From: Adenophora triphylla var. japonica
Lineage: Eukaryota > Streptophyta > Magnoliopsida > Asterales > Campanulaceae
Direction: 5' to 3'
DNA: 64,000 nucleotides
Assembly (NCBI GenBank): GCA_022495995.1
Contig: JAFEMH010000937.1
Coordinates: 372,001-436,000 of the forward strand
Each line of letters opens with the position of its first letter. Positions within the stretch are counted from its first letter, which is position 1. The position numbers and the translations under genes were made by a program. The notes under the pieces were generated by a model, which saw only the letters and a program-made list of their open reading frames with translations, did not search any database and was not told the DNA's origin. Positions 10,738 to 22,025 of this stretch are shown one piece after another.

Positions 10738-11306
10738 TGGATTATATGAAAAATGTATTTTTTTTCCTATGATATGAAAAAAGGGGTTTCCCTAAATGTT
10801 AGTTTTAATATTATAAATTGTCAGCTCTAGTATTATCAAATATTCAAAATGGTACTTATAAACAATCAAATTTTCACTTATAAACTTTCATACACTGACA
10901 CTTTTAATACTTTCTAAAAGAGGGCTAGCTAGTGATAGTTTTAAGAATTGTCAGTTGTACTGTTAAATAATGCTAGTGATAATGCTGAAAAAAGTATCAG
11001 TCTTAGAGTTAAAATGTGCCAGTATATAATATTGAAAATTGTTTGTCATAGTGTCGAAAGTGTCAGTAAATTTTTATAAGTTCTGAATATTTACAAAATG
11101 TCATCGTACATTTTGGAAAAAAAAATTCACTTATTTAGAATAAGGTCATCGCTTATTTACAAAACATTTTTTTTTTATTTTAAGGAAAACACGTTTTCCA
11201 AAATTTTGTGTTATGAACACAAACATGTTTGATAAAAAAAATTCAAAAAACCTATGCTTAATATAATACTCTATTGGCCTGAAATAATAATATTTTAGTT
11301 GTAATA
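10738..11306. repeat. Degenerate repeat with scattered TGTCAG/CTGACA words
   Basis: Repeated short words (actgacacttttaata, attgtcagttgtac, gtgtcagtaaa) recur loosely, and a similar word pattern is seen at 56740-57110. Probably two decayed copies of one unclassified element. Confidence 0.3.
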
Positions 11307-11600
11307 TACTCCCTCCTTTTCAGCCCAATCGATATCAAATTTTTGGACACACAAATTAAGAAAAAGTAAGAGAAAGAAAAAGTGAAAGAAAATGTTATGA
11401 GTATGAAAAATTAAATAGGAGAGAAAATGAGTGGAAGGAATAGTGATTTGATTGGTGTTGTGAGTGTAAAAGTAAAATAGAAGAGAGAATGAACAGGAAA
11501 AATAGTAAAGATTCCTTTTTATTTTGGACAGTCTCAATTGAGTTGAGATGAATCAAAAAGGAAATAAGTCTCAATTAAATTGGGACAGAAAAAGAAAGTA
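11307..11600. mobile_element. Stowaway-type MITE
   Basis: Starts tactccctccttttcagccc; the right end is decayed (gggacagaaaaagaaagta) and shares its last bases with the start of the next MITE. Confidence 0.7.
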
Positions 11601-11884
11601 CTCCCTCCGTCCCATCCAACTGTGAACCAAGGTTTTGGGCACAACAATTAAGAAATATTATTAAGATAATGAAAATGTGTGGTAGGAAATGAAGAGAGAT
11701 AATGAGTGGAGTTAATGAGTGGTTGGTTGAATAAATTGTATGGTGAAGAATGAGTCGAGTTAATGAGTGAGTGGGGTAGGGAGAATCTAAAATATTAAAA
11801 TCTTTGCCAAAAGGGATAGTTCACACTCGGCTAAAACGGACAAAAAAAAAAATAAGTGTACAGTAGACTGGTACGGAAGGAGTA
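11599..11884. mobile_element. Stowaway-type MITE, abutting copy
   Basis: Starts tactccctccgtcccatcc and ends tggtacggaaggagta. It begins at the final TA of the preceding MITE, so the two share a junction. Confidence 0.75.
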
Positions 11885-12530
11885 TTGTTTATCCTATATT
11901 TGTACATGACTGACAGGTTGTTGCTTAAGAGTTACAGAAGTGAATGATAATTTTGTCGTGGCAGATGATAACACCACACGCAACGCTCTGCTCTGCTCTA
12001 GTAGTAATTTTGGATGAATTATGAGCCCTCGTTATCATTAAAATTAAAATTAAAATTGTCAATCATCATGTCGTTGCATGAGAGGATGTAGGTATGTTAG
12101 TTACAATCATTTATGTTATGTGTCAAAATTAATTGCATTATGCTTGATTATTGCTTAAGCAAAATACTCCTCCCTCACTCTCTAATCAAATTTCAATATA
12201 AGAAACATTCTAAGAATATGGTAATCTCTCCGTCTCCAAATAATATCGTATTTTTCATTATGCATTTTTAGATAAGAAAATTATATTAGTACAATTTTTT
12301 CAAATCAATGATCATCAATATAAAAAAAATCAGATCAAATAAAATCATAAAAAAGTTTTGAAAAGTTTAAACTGAACCAAATCAAACTGTCATAATCTGA
12401 TTTAATTTGAGTTTTGAATGGTATAAATCGAGTACGATCATTGGCTATAAAACAAGCAAAGCCTAGTGGATTGAGCCAACTGAAAAATATACTCAATTCT
12501 TAAATATGACGTAGGAAATGAGATTTCCTA
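11885..12530. other. Intergenic, nothing recognised
   Basis: Only a possible decayed MITE terminus (ctctccgtctccaaataata at about 12225) was noted. Confidence 0.45.
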
Positions 12531-12531
12531 C

Positions 12532-13351
12532 ATATGATCGTCGTTTTCACCTCGTCTATTCCTTATGTTGACCTGGACATAAGTATCCATTCATATTACT
12601 AGTACAATCAGAGAATTGACATATGTCGACCTGGATATATTAGAGAGATTCTATAAATAATACATAAATATCAATATATGTCAACCAACGTCTACGTAGG
12701 TGCTGATAAAGACCTACGTAGGTGCCGAGTAACGCCTACGTAGGTGTCGAGGAAGGCCTACGTAGGTGCCGACGAACTCCTACGTAGGTGCCGAGTAATA
12801 CCTACGTAGGTGCTGCCGAGTAAGGCCTACGTACGTGCTGCCGACCAATGCCTACGTAAGTGCCGACCATAGCATATTCAAATGACGACTATCGCCTATC
12901 AGGCTCCTATTATGACAAGGAGAATGGGCTTCCCTACCCTTACTCACCTCTTACTCGGCATTCACACATGTCGACCAACACCACATGCCGAGGAGTATGC
13001 CTTCTAGGCATACGTACAGAAGACAATTCTAATTCTACTGAAACAAGAATTGTGGGAAGTTATAATCCCATTAGGATTATAACCCTCCTCTCACACAACT
13101 TCCTATTCAAAGATGGACTCTAATCCTACAACTATAAATACAAGCCATAATTCACATATTTTGATATCGCATCTTTTGACTCTAAACTCTTGTCAATTGA
13201 TTTGCTCTCAAATACACAAAAACGTATTCTCACGCAGGAGGGCCTTCGCCAGTGAAGCCCCAGTTTAGTTTACGTGTTTGTTCAACCTTTTCAGGCTATT
13301 CAAACATCCATGATACAATATGCCGCTTGATTTGGGCTGATCCGAACGTTC
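12532..13351 (+). mobile_element. LTR-like remnant of a gypsy-type element
   Basis: Features suggesting an LTR: a TATA-like ctataaatac at about 13131, and a downstream leader-like stretch. Directly after it is a primer-binding-like word (13352-13369). The upstream part includes a 22-bp minisatellite. No second LTR and no coding domain remain, and the 5' boundary is a guess. Confidence 0.35.
12692..12868. repeat. 22-bp minisatellite (CTACGTAGGTGCCGAG)
   Basis: About eight units of ctacgtaggtgccgagtaa plus 3 variable bases. Each unit carries the palindrome CCTACGTAGG. Three further units occur at about 13622-13688. Confidence 0.85.
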
Positions 13352-13369
13352 TTGGCATCATCAGTTTGG
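13352..13369 (+). promoter_or_regulatory. Possible retrotransposon primer-binding site
   Basis: The word TTGGCATCATCAGTTTGG differs from the TTGGCGTCGTCTGTGGG type of primer-binding site of plant gypsy elements mainly by CpG-to-CpA changes. Inference only. Confidence 0.35.
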
Positions 13370-14060
13370 GCAAAATGCCTAGGACTAAAAGACGAGTAAG
13401 CTACTCCTCGCACCTTGGGCGAAATGCCTAAGGGTAAAAGACAAGAAAGGCCTATGTAGCTGCCGAGGAATGCCTACGAGTCATACCTTGGGCGAAATGC
13501 CTACGAGTAAAAATACGAGAAGCCTACTCCTCGCACCTTGGACGAAGCGCCTAGGGGTAAAAGACAAGGAGCCTACCACTCGCACATTGGGCGAAATGCC
13601 TAAGGATAAAAGACGAGTAAGACCTACATAGGAGCCGATTAAGGCCTACGTAGGTGCCGAGGAAAACCTACGTAGGTGCCGAAGAATGCTTAATCCTCGC
13701 ACCTTGGGCGAAATGCCTAAGGTAAAAGACGAGAAGGCTACTCCTCGCACCTTGGGCAAAATGCGTTAGGGTAAAAGACGAGGAGCCTACTTCTCGCACT
13801 TTGGGCGAAATGCCTAAAGGTAAAAGACGAGGAGTCTACTCTTCGCACCTTGGGCAAAATGCCTTAGGGTAAAAGACGAGTAGCCTACTCCTCGCACTTT
13901 GGGCGAAATGCCTAGGGGTAAAAGACGAGTAGCCTACTACTTGTACCTTGAGTGAAATGAATAGAGATAAAAAACGAGTAGCTTACTACTCGCACCTTGA
14001 GAGAAATGCCTAGGAGTAAAAAGATAAGTAGCATACTACTCACAACTTGGGCGACATGCC
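13365..14060. repeat. Minisatellite of about 50-60 bp (GGGCGAAATGCCTA unit)
   Basis: About 13 imperfect units containing cttgggcgaaatgcctaggg, then gtaaaagacgagtagcctac and tcctcgcac. It follows the LTR-like remnant and may be its untranslated leader. It ends just before the MULE insertion. Confidence 0.8.
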
Positions 14061-14123
14061 TAATGGTAAGAAAACAAACATAAATCCAAAGTCCAAACGG
14101 CAAACGGGAGCCTTTATTATCAA

Positions 14124-14131
14124 AATCTCAA
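14124..14131. repeat. TSD of 7-kb MULE (aatctcaa)
   Basis: The 8-bp word aatctcaa precedes the element and is repeated at 21192-21199. Confidence 0.8.
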
Positions 14132-14602
14132 GAGAGTTACTATTTAAACCCCAAAAATCTATTAGTATACCCCATTACTAATATCACCCCAAATAAATTG
14201 CATACACCCCTTTACTTTCCCTTTATACCCTTAATGTCATTTATTTCATCTTCCAATTTTCACCCACCCCCATTTCCATTCCATTTGACCGGCCCACCCC
14301 CATTTCCATTTAACCGGCCTATAGAGAGAGAGAACAAGAAGAACAAATTTCTGATTTATAGAGAGAGAGAGAGAGTGAAAGAGAAGAAGAAGAACAAGAA
14401 GAACATTCAACAACAACAACAACAACAACAATGTCAAGCTTTGGTGGAAAAGGTAAGCACAAATTTCTTTTTAGGGTTTCGTTTTTTGTAATATCGTTAC
14501 AAATTTAGTCAAATTGTTTAGTTTTCATGCTTGATTTCATGGAAATATTGTTGGTATAAGCTCAATTTGTAAATCCTTGGTCGAAATCTGGATCTTACGT
14601 GG

Positions 14603-14753
14603 GTCGGCCAGTGCCTGCCGACTCTGGGTAGATAGTCGGCCAGACACGGTCGACTCTGGGCAAAAAAACCTCAAACCCCTGGCCGACTTTTGCCTCATTT
14701 TTCAGTCACACCCGGCCGACTTTTCTGTATAAAATCAACTGGTTCTTGCCGAA
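14603..14753. repeat. GTCGGCC motif cluster 1 (PMD gene intron 1)
   Basis: GTCGGCC, GGCCGAC and GCCGACT words occur about seven times within 150 bp of otherwise AT-rich intron, for example at 14603, 14635, 14683 and 14711. Similar clusters lie at 17131 and 20575. Confidence 0.8.
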
Positions 14754-14756
14754 CCT

Positions 14757-14892
14757 CTCATTTTTTATTTTTTTTTTATTTTTTTTGTGTTTAGAAAGAC
14801 TATGTATATGATTTTTGTCTCTCATTTTTTATTTTTTATTTTTTATTTATTTTTTTTTGTGTTTAGAAAGACTATGTATATGATTTTTGTTA
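14757..14892. repeat. Tandem duplication in PMD intron 1
   Basis: Two T-rich copies each contain gtgtttagaaagactatg and tatatgatttttgt, period about 76 bp. Confidence 0.7.
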
Positions 14893-17130
14893 ATGTAGTT
14901 CTTCATTTTTGATTTTAGAAATTTTGATAATTGGCTTAGAATTGATTATTCATTTGATATTTATTGCAGTTAAACAATTGATTAGAGGGAAAAAGACCAC
15001 TGCCTCTGCCAGAAGGGAACGGGTAGAGAGGGAACGGGAAGAGAGGTTGCGTAAGGAGATGTTGCATCGAGGAGATAGTTCAAATGCTAGACAATTTGAG
15101 CAGGATGGTGATTCTGAAACTGAGGATGAAGGTGAGAATCTGGATAGAATGGAAACATCTCCACCAAATACTAATGAAAATCAAATGACATATGTACCGG
15201 AACGAGAAGAAGAAAATGAGGATGAAGAAGAAGCAGATGCGGGTTTTCCTGGTGGCCCGGTGTAAAGATTTATTATTATCATATGAAAATCATGTGGCGG
15301 GGATGATACGGCAAGGACGTGATGTGCGCAACTTCAAATGTATTAACCATGTGGCGAAGTTGAAGCAATGGGAGTTGGATTTTGAGAATATGACTCGCAC
15401 CTAAGCATGTAAATTCTAGGTAATTCAAATCTTCTTTTTAGTAGTAAATGGAGTCCATGATCATTTGGACAAGACGTTGATTCGTGCATTCTCGAATCGA
15501 TGGCACTCTGGAAACTAATAGTCTCCATTTGCCATTTGGGGAAATGACGATCATCCTCAAGATGTCTTTTGCTGACGGGGCTCCCTACATCGGGCAACCA
15601 CTATTGGAGAATCCTTCTTACTCTAAGGTGGGACCGGTTGATATAATTCATCGTGTTTTAGGGGTGAATAAAAACATAGGCTAGCGAAGGCTTACTCAAG
15701 AGAGGTAGTGGAAAGGTAAGTCTTGATTGGCCGAAAGTTAAGTTCTCTCCGAAATTGTCTTCGCCCGACCCACGAAAAAGCCGCCTACCGCAAAAGCCTA
15801 TCTTTTTACGTGTTGGGGTGCACAATATTTGCCGATAAGACCGGGACTTGTGTGAATGTGAGATATTTGAATTTTTTAGAGACGAGGAAATGATAGGAAA
15901 ATATGCTTGGGGTGCCTGAGCTTTAACATACCTTTACCTAAGCAACTTGGAAAAGCTTCGAGGTATAATTGCAATCGATATCTGGATACTTGACTTTACC
16001 GCAGCTCATGGGTGTATGAGAGATTTCCGGATTTTAGATGTGATTTGAGCAAGACCTATCTTCGTACTTCACCACTCACAAGAAGGTGGGACCCGCGGGT
16101 CAACTGGAGCGTATGCATCCGTGGAGATGAAAAGGCAACATATGGACGTACTAACGAATACGGATGTAAGTATATATATATATATATATATATATTGAAA
16201 TATCTAACATGTTTACTTAAACTCTCGTGAAAAGCACATTAATGATTTATATTATGTTTGTAATTGTAGGTGGTTTGGAGGCCGTATGAGGGTAATCGAG
16301 AACGATACCCTTTTCCCAAAGTTTCTCTTTATATAGGATCGATTGTTGCTGCAAATGTAATTGAACCACATCTTCCAGATCGGGTCTTGAGACAGTTTGG
16401 ATACGTCCAAATAATACCATCCATGCCACTATTCCATGGATTGCCTCGAGGAGATACCAAAACTTACGCGGGATGGTTTGCGAATGCACAATTATTCATT
16501 CGTTGGAAGAATGCCTTGCTTGATCTAGATGATATTGAGGAGATACGAGTACCACAAGACACTGTCAACAATTACTTACCGTGGTACTATAATGTTTCTC
16601 ATCCGATTCTTATCCCCGAATCTCAAAGATCTCAAGCAGTTAAGAGGACCAATGAGGTTGGTCAGGCAAATCCTTGGAATATGTTAAAGAATGTTCGTGA
16701 GTGCATGCTGCCAATTGCGAGAAGATGGAGAAGTGGAGATGAGTCCGTGACTGCACAAGAGTTCACGAATGTCATATTTAGAGCACTTGAAGCAACAGAA
16801 TTACCATCGACTTCTCGTGGTGGTGGAAGGGATTAAATGGTAGTTTTTTTTTTGTTACTCATGTTTGAACAAATGTTTTGGATACACTGTTTGATGTGCA
16901 AATTTTGCTGTTTAAAACTTGGAAGAATTGATGATTCAGTTCAGTATGATGTCTATTTGGTGTTAAGACATTGAAACCTGTTATATTAGAACTTAGTTCT
17001 TAATTCCTTGTTGTTTTGCTTTTATATGTGGTTCTTTTATGTGCTAATGTAGTATCTTACTCCCTCCATCCCCCAGAAAGATAGACCTATTAGCCAATCT
17101 ATGCGAATAAAAAAAAAGGAAAATTAAAGG

Positions 17131-17443
17131 GGTCGGCAACTAATGGCCGATTCTGGGAAAAAGGCCGGCCACACACGGCCAGTTTCGGGAAAATAGTCGG
17201 CGCCATCGACCGACCTTGCAAAAATGGTAGTTTTTTTTTGGTTTCAAGATATTGTTCCATTGTAAACCGTATTCCGTAAAAATTTCAAAAAATGTAAAGG
17301 GAACTCTTTGTGCGGGGGTCGGCCACCACCGCTTGCCACACAGTGTGTGTAAAGTCGGCCCCCCGTCGCCGACGTTTCCCATTAAATCGGCCACATATGG
17401 ACGACTATTTTTCCAGAATCGGCCACTAGTGGCCGACCCTTGT
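17131..17443. repeat. GTCGGCC motif cluster 2 (between convergent genes)
   Basis: About twelve GTCGGC, CGGCCA, GGCCGAC or GACCGACC words, several paired as inverted copies (for example cggccactagtggccgac at 17419-17436). Located between the PMD and transposase 3' ends. A single MITE-like left end (tactccctccatccccc) at 17058 lies just upstream. Confidence 0.8.
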
Positions 17444-17707
17444 AATTTTGATTTTTTTTTTTATGTAGTCATAGATGAAAAATAATATATCATTTTTATT
17501 TTATGTTTTTATTAAAGATTTGTATAATTATTTAATTATTCCATGAAATTAAAGATATTTATGAAATACGGAAATTTAAATAAAAGTCTATAGAATTGAT
17601 ATAAACTATTTAACAGAAATGCATCATCCAACTTGATTACATCATTTAATATGAATAACATCATTTGAGTTATCGGGTACTTCAGTACTAGTCGATGTTG
17701 ATAATAG

Positions 17708-18263
17708 TCAAGCCATCCAACTTTGCATAATGTTGACGAAGATCATACCAATTGAACTAAGTGGCGGTAATGGACATCCTTCCTTCAAAATCACTTGAAT
17801 GTAATGATTTCCGTTGACATGTGCAATACAATACAATTTTGGCGTTGGGGGTAATGGTTTTCGTGTAGGGAGAAATGTCAAAGAGATTGAGTTGCTTAAA
17901 CTCACTAATGCAACGTTCAGTGCATTTGCAACCGCGTATCCCATTTCTACAACATTAAACCAATATGGTGATAGGCGTGGACCGTCGTACTCAGCCTTGA
18001 GACCGTTAAGGACTCGCCGCCACCCTACTCGGTCCATGAATAACTTACCATATAGTTCTTGGTATCCAGTTATCTCCATGAATAACTTTCCCCGAACCCG
18101 GGCGCCATTCATCTCAGTCTTACGTCCAATCAACTCCGCGATACAACGGAATCCACAATTTCCATCCGCACGAACATCAATTGTTTTCTCAATATAATCG
18201 TGCATGTAAAGTGGTAGTTGATCAAGATATGGAATATCATGTTGGCCTTTTCGACGCATGGGC
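17708..18263 (-). pseudogene. OTU-domain exon of the transposase gene
   Basis: This last exon follows a splice acceptor (TTATAG) and is open for about 184 codons. Family knowledge: OTU proteases cleave ubiquitin-like conjugates using a Cys-His-Asp/Asn set, and all three motif positions are present here (D-G-N-C-G-F-R and G-N-H-Y). The preceding exon ends CAG before GTAAAA, phase 0, so the fusion is in frame. Its open state contrasts with the frameshifted upstream exons. Confidence 0.75.
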
Positions 18264-19077
18264 TATAAGAGAAATTCAAGAATGGTAAAATCAGTATAAA
18301 TGACTATAATTTTTAACTATGTACATATAAGTGAGCACGATAAATAGTTTAGAAAGATTTTTACCTGTAAAATTTGAGAACATTGGTTTGGAAGGGATTT
18401 GAATATAACACTGTCGGGTATGGCCTCCACATACTCAAATGCGCTAGGATCACGCTTTGTGAAATTCTCAAGCTTGGCATTCTTTCCTCTAGGACGACCC
18501 TTATTATTGATTTTTACTTCAGGTTCATGGGCCACTATTGTTTCAGGATAGCAGATCTCAGTCAATTTCCGTACAATCAAATTCTTTCTAATTCTTGGTG
18601 CCGCCTCAAATCTACTATCAAGAGTATTACAACAATCTTTGTATCGGTTACGAATCTCTTCATCAATGTTATCCTCACAGCTTACTATCGGTAGGGTGTC
18701 TAGCTTACGCCAAAATGCATGAATTTTATTTAGGGGAATGGGTGACATGCATTTCACATACTCGGTAAGCTCGTGTGGACAAGGAAGTCCGCATGTCGAT
18801 CTCACAAGCATACAATCACACACGGATGGGTCTCGGTCACGATCAAATAGATCATTCAACGAGTTGTAAATCAAATTCAATGCACTTATAGACACACGAC
18901 CCCTAATCTCGCTCCATAACGGTTGTTTGAATCTATGTTGTACCACCATCTTGCTTTTTTCGAATGAGGCAATAATTGCAACATGAGATGACTCAATAAG
19001 TGTATGAATTTGTTTCCAACAAGTCTCAAACGCTCCCTGACTCGATTGAAGTTGTTTCTTCAACAAGGCATGTTGAC

Positions 19078-19215
19078 TCTCCACCCTATTAGCATGAATA
19101 TATACAAAACATAAGACTCTTATATATAACAAAAATAAAGTTTGATTCTCCACCCTATTAGCATGAATATATACAAAACATAAGACTCATATATATAACA
19201 AAAATAAAGTTTGAT
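19078..19215. repeat. 69-bp tandem duplication across a transposase intron acceptor
   Basis: Two copies (19078-19146 and 19147-19215) differ at a few bases. On the minus strand each carries the acceptor CATGCTAATAG and the first exon bases GGTGGAGA, so the gene has two tandem candidate acceptors. Confidence 0.85.
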
Positions 19216-20574
19216 TCACGTACCTATTTGTTGTCAAGTTTTCAAAGTGTAAAACTTTATTTGTCCAAAGATGAGACAAATCTTTCTTTATATGGCACAA
19301 TCCATTGTTTCATGACATACTCAACCGCGTCGAGGTAATGCTTGAAATCTTTTGGTAATCGCCGCAAACAATCGTTGAACTGCGTCTCGTATCGCCTTAA
19401 CCAACGCATGCCAACTCGAATGAACGACTCCCACTCCTCTTGCCTATCAAACATTTTCTTACATTTTGTCACAATATTTTTGCTAATATGCCATCGACCA
19501 AGCAAATGAGTTGTAGTTGGAAACGTCCGACGAATTGAATTCATCAAAGCCTTCTCACAATCGGTCACAATAACATTAGGAATACATGATTCGTCCATCA
19601 TAGACTTCAATACTTCGCATGCCCACGTGTAGTTTGCTTCTTTCTCGGCCTCTAAATACACGGCGGAACTAAGAAAGTCATATTCGTTGATGTCACGCCC
19701 ACAATCTCAAGCAAAGGTAACTTATACCTATTTGTCTTATAAGTGCAATCCATAAATAAAATGTTTGGAAAGGCTCTAAGCAATTTAATGCTATCCTGAT
19801 GAGCGAAGAATAACCGATTAACTTGCGCCCGCTTGCATTGCCGATATTCGAAGTGGTAACGATGACCATTCAATCTAAACATGAGTTGTTGCATTTGCGT
19901 ACGACCCGCCTCGCTCAATTGATTTTGTTCTTCAAGCGCGCATTATAGATATTTCGTACTGTGGATTTGTTTTCCGGAAATTGCGCTCTTAAGCCACATA
20001 ATATATCCTTCGATCGGCTATTTGCATTAGACATTGCTATCACATAATCCTCCTCATCTTTTTGTAATCTTCCCGCATACGAATGACCAAGCATAGAGTC
20101 ATTAATTGGATGATTGTGAACGCCGCATATCACTTTCAATTTCCATTGACCATCTTCATTCACTTGTCTAGCATTCAACTGAAACTTACAATCACATTTC
20201 TTTGTTCCACTTTTTCGTTTTTCTTTCTTTTTTCCTTTCAATTCATTTTCAATCGATTCTTGAGACGATAGCGAGATTGGCTTGTCTTTGTATGTCCCCC
20301 AACGTTCGCATACGAGCGTCATTCGAGGGTACGATCTACGGCTTCCAGGATTATCTGACCGACCTATAATCATAACAAATCCATACTCTTCTCCCTTTTT
20401 ACGTACCCAATCAAAACACGTTTCCCGATTGGAAAAATATGTAGGCACCGAGAACTCTTCGATGTAATCTCTTAAAATAGCCTCAAAATCAATAGATTCA
20501 TAGTTGTCATCATCTAATGAACACTGAAATTAAATAAATGAAACAATTAGGGAGGTTTTGTGGAAAAAATTTGG

Positions 20575-20793
20575 GGTCGGCCAAAGATGACTTATTTTTT
20601 GCTACAAAGTCGGCCGGGTGTGGCGAAAAAATTTAAAAAAGTCGGCCAACAGTGGTGGAAATTTGTTCTTAAAGTCGGCCGGGTATGGCGGTAAATATTG
20701 AATATAGTCGGCCGGGTGTGGGTGTATTCTTACCCAGAATCGGCCATAGGTGACCGACTATAAGTCCAGAATCGGCCACTCAGAGCCGACCCC
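20575..20793. repeat. GTCGGCC motif cluster 3 (transposase intron 1)
   Basis: About nine GTCGGCC, CGGCCGGGT, CGGCCA or GCCGACC words inside the first intron (20871-20524) of the transposase gene, mirroring cluster 1 in the PMD gene. Confidence 0.8.
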
Positions 20794-20904
20794 GTCAAAA
20801 ATCATTTTTTTTTTTTTTAAAAAACTAAATGCATTAAAATGTAAATAAAGAGATAGTGTAAAGAAGATTACATTATTATTTGCTTGGATTGCCATTTCAT
20901 TCAT

Positions 20905-21125
20905 GAACTTTTGATTGAAAGAGGAGAATGATAGTTGGCTGAAGAGGAGGATGGTAAATGGGGGAGTGGTGAATGGTGGAGTGGTGAATGGTAGTTGTGT
21001 GTGGGGGTGGTAAATGGTGGAGTGGTGAAAGAGTTAATGGAAGAGAGGAGGATGGTAGTTGGGTGAAAGTTAATGGAGGAATAGGGGAAGATGAAAATAG
21101 GGGTAAAGAAATAATTAACCTCAAT
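20905..21125 (-). repeat. GGTGGAGTGGTGAATGG-rich leader
   Basis: Imperfect short repeats of ggtggagtggtgaatggt lie between the transposase start codon and the right TIR. Probably the 5' untranslated region and promoter; no clear TATA box was chosen. Confidence 0.5.
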
Positions 21126-21457
21126 GGCATTTTTGCAATTTTTTCATTTGGGGTTTACTAATAGATTTTTGGGGTTTAAATAGTAACTCTCAATCTCAAT
21201 TCTCAATTAGCAATACAAGCCCAACACCATCATTGGGTTTCGATCTCTCCATTAACGGATCCACGAGAGCTAATTTGGACATTTTAATAAGCTAAACCGG
21301 CCCATGGGCTTTTCTGGCTAGACACTGCCCAGAAGACTAGCCCATAAATTAATGGCTTTTCCGAGCTCCATATCCCCCACTAGCCCATAAGCCCAAGAGC
21401 TTAAAAATCCCTTGATCTCGATGTTGTTTTTGTTTTTTCCATTATTTTATGTAATAA

Positions 21458-21630
21458 CTAGAAAAAGCCCGTGTGCCCCGTATCCGAGGACACGTGTTTT
21501 TTTTTTTTTTAATTAATTTTTTTAAAGGGCAAAATGGGAAAGGGACAACTTAGTGAGGGCAAAATGGGAAATTTGACATTTGGAACTGTTCACACAACTG
21601 TTCACGGACATTTGTGATTTATACTATAGA
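21458..21630 (-). mobile_element. Mini-Helitron (non-autonomous)
   Basis: On the minus strand it begins TCTATAGTATAAATCAC and ends with a GC-rich hairpin (CGTGTCCTCGGATACG-like) followed within about 10 bases by CTAG, the Helitron 3' signature. Shares aagggcaaaatgggaaa and acaacttagtgagggc with copies at 55642 and 61237. No TSD, as expected for Helitrons. Confidence 0.65.
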
Positions 21631-21639
21631 TAATGGGCA

Positions 21640-21900
21640 AATTGCATTTTAGTTACCTGAGTTTGTTGAGATATTTCAACTGGTTATCGAATTTGCATTT
21701 GTTACAAGTTGGTTATTGAGTTTGTTTTTTTGTTGCAATCAGGTGTAATTTTGAATGAACCGTTAAAAATTTAACGAATAGCATAACATGTGTCACTCAC
21801 GTGAGTTATTTAAGAGCTATTTTGATATTTTCCATCTAATTTGTCCCCCATAATTTTAAGAGAGTTAGTTGAAATTTTCTAAAAATGAGGAAAAGATTAA
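21640..21900. repeat. Degenerate TIR-type fragment
   Basis: Sequence of the gggcaaattgcattttagtt type with the palindrome gttaaaaatttaac at 21764-21777, similar to 1871-2023. No opposite end was found. Confidence 0.35.
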
Positions 21901-22025
21901 ATATAAAAAAACGTTTAACTTTTTTTTTTTCTTTTTGGTACACGTCTCAAACTAAATGTCGTATTTCTAAATAAGAAAATAGTTTTAATGTAATTTTATC
22001 ATCGTATAAATAATTTACAATCAAG

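Larger units (their letters stand above)
14431..16836 (+). pseudogene. Plant mobile domain (PMD) gene of the MULE, frameshifted
   Basis: Exon 1 is 14431-14452 (MSSFGGK, ATG after a CAA repeat leader). A GT..AG intron runs 14453-14969, and the frame continues as VKQLIRGKKTTAS with an acidic, charged stretch (about 15000-15250). Then come conserved PMD blocks: LLLSYENHVA, NSLHLPFGEMTI, and in the last exon (16270-16836, after an intron starting 16166) VVWRPYEG, then PHLPDRVLRQFGYVQ and IPSMPLFHGLPRGD. PMD proteins (MAIN/MAIL1 type) are known both as host genes and inside plant transposons. Frameshifts occur near 15262 and between about 15400 and 16165, so it is a pseudogene; the last 188 codons are open. 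Confidence 0.8.
17708..20904 (-). pseudogene. MULE transposase (FAR1-type) fused to OTU cysteine protease
   Basis: Exon 1 (20904-20872) reads MNEMAIQANNN. A GT..AG intron follows, and exon 2 starts at 20523 in phase. Order: FAR1-like zinc-binding N-terminus (TCFDWVRKKGEEYGF, CDCKFQL, VCGVHNHPI-type end), then the MULE DDE domain with Asp in FMDCTYKTN (about 19749), Asp in VIVTDCEKAL (about 19561) and Glu in NRVESQHALL (about 19080). A SWIM-like C..C-x-H element (SVCDCML, CGLPCPHEL) is next. After a further intron the frame continues into an OTU domain: DVRADGNCGFRC (Asp32, Cys35 of that exon) and NGNHYIQV (His152). Frameshifts at about 19920, 19665 and 19275 inactivate it. FAR1/MULE-OTU fusions are, to my knowledge, known as unnamed plant proteins. 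Confidence 0.82.
14132..21191. mobile_element. Mutator-like element (MULE) with PMD gene and transposase-OTU gene
   Basis: Complete 7,060-bp element. The left end begins gagagttactatttaaacc and the right end is its inverted counterpart; the terminal repeat runs about 40 bp (through ccaaaaatctattagta). An exact 8-bp TSD (aatctcaa) flanks it. It holds two convergent spliced genes: a plus-strand PMD gene (14431-16836) and a minus-strand MULE transposase fused to an OTU protease (20904-17708). GTCGGCC-motif clusters lie in both first introns and between the gene ends. Both genes carry frameshifts, so this copy is not autonomous. Confidence 0.88.
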
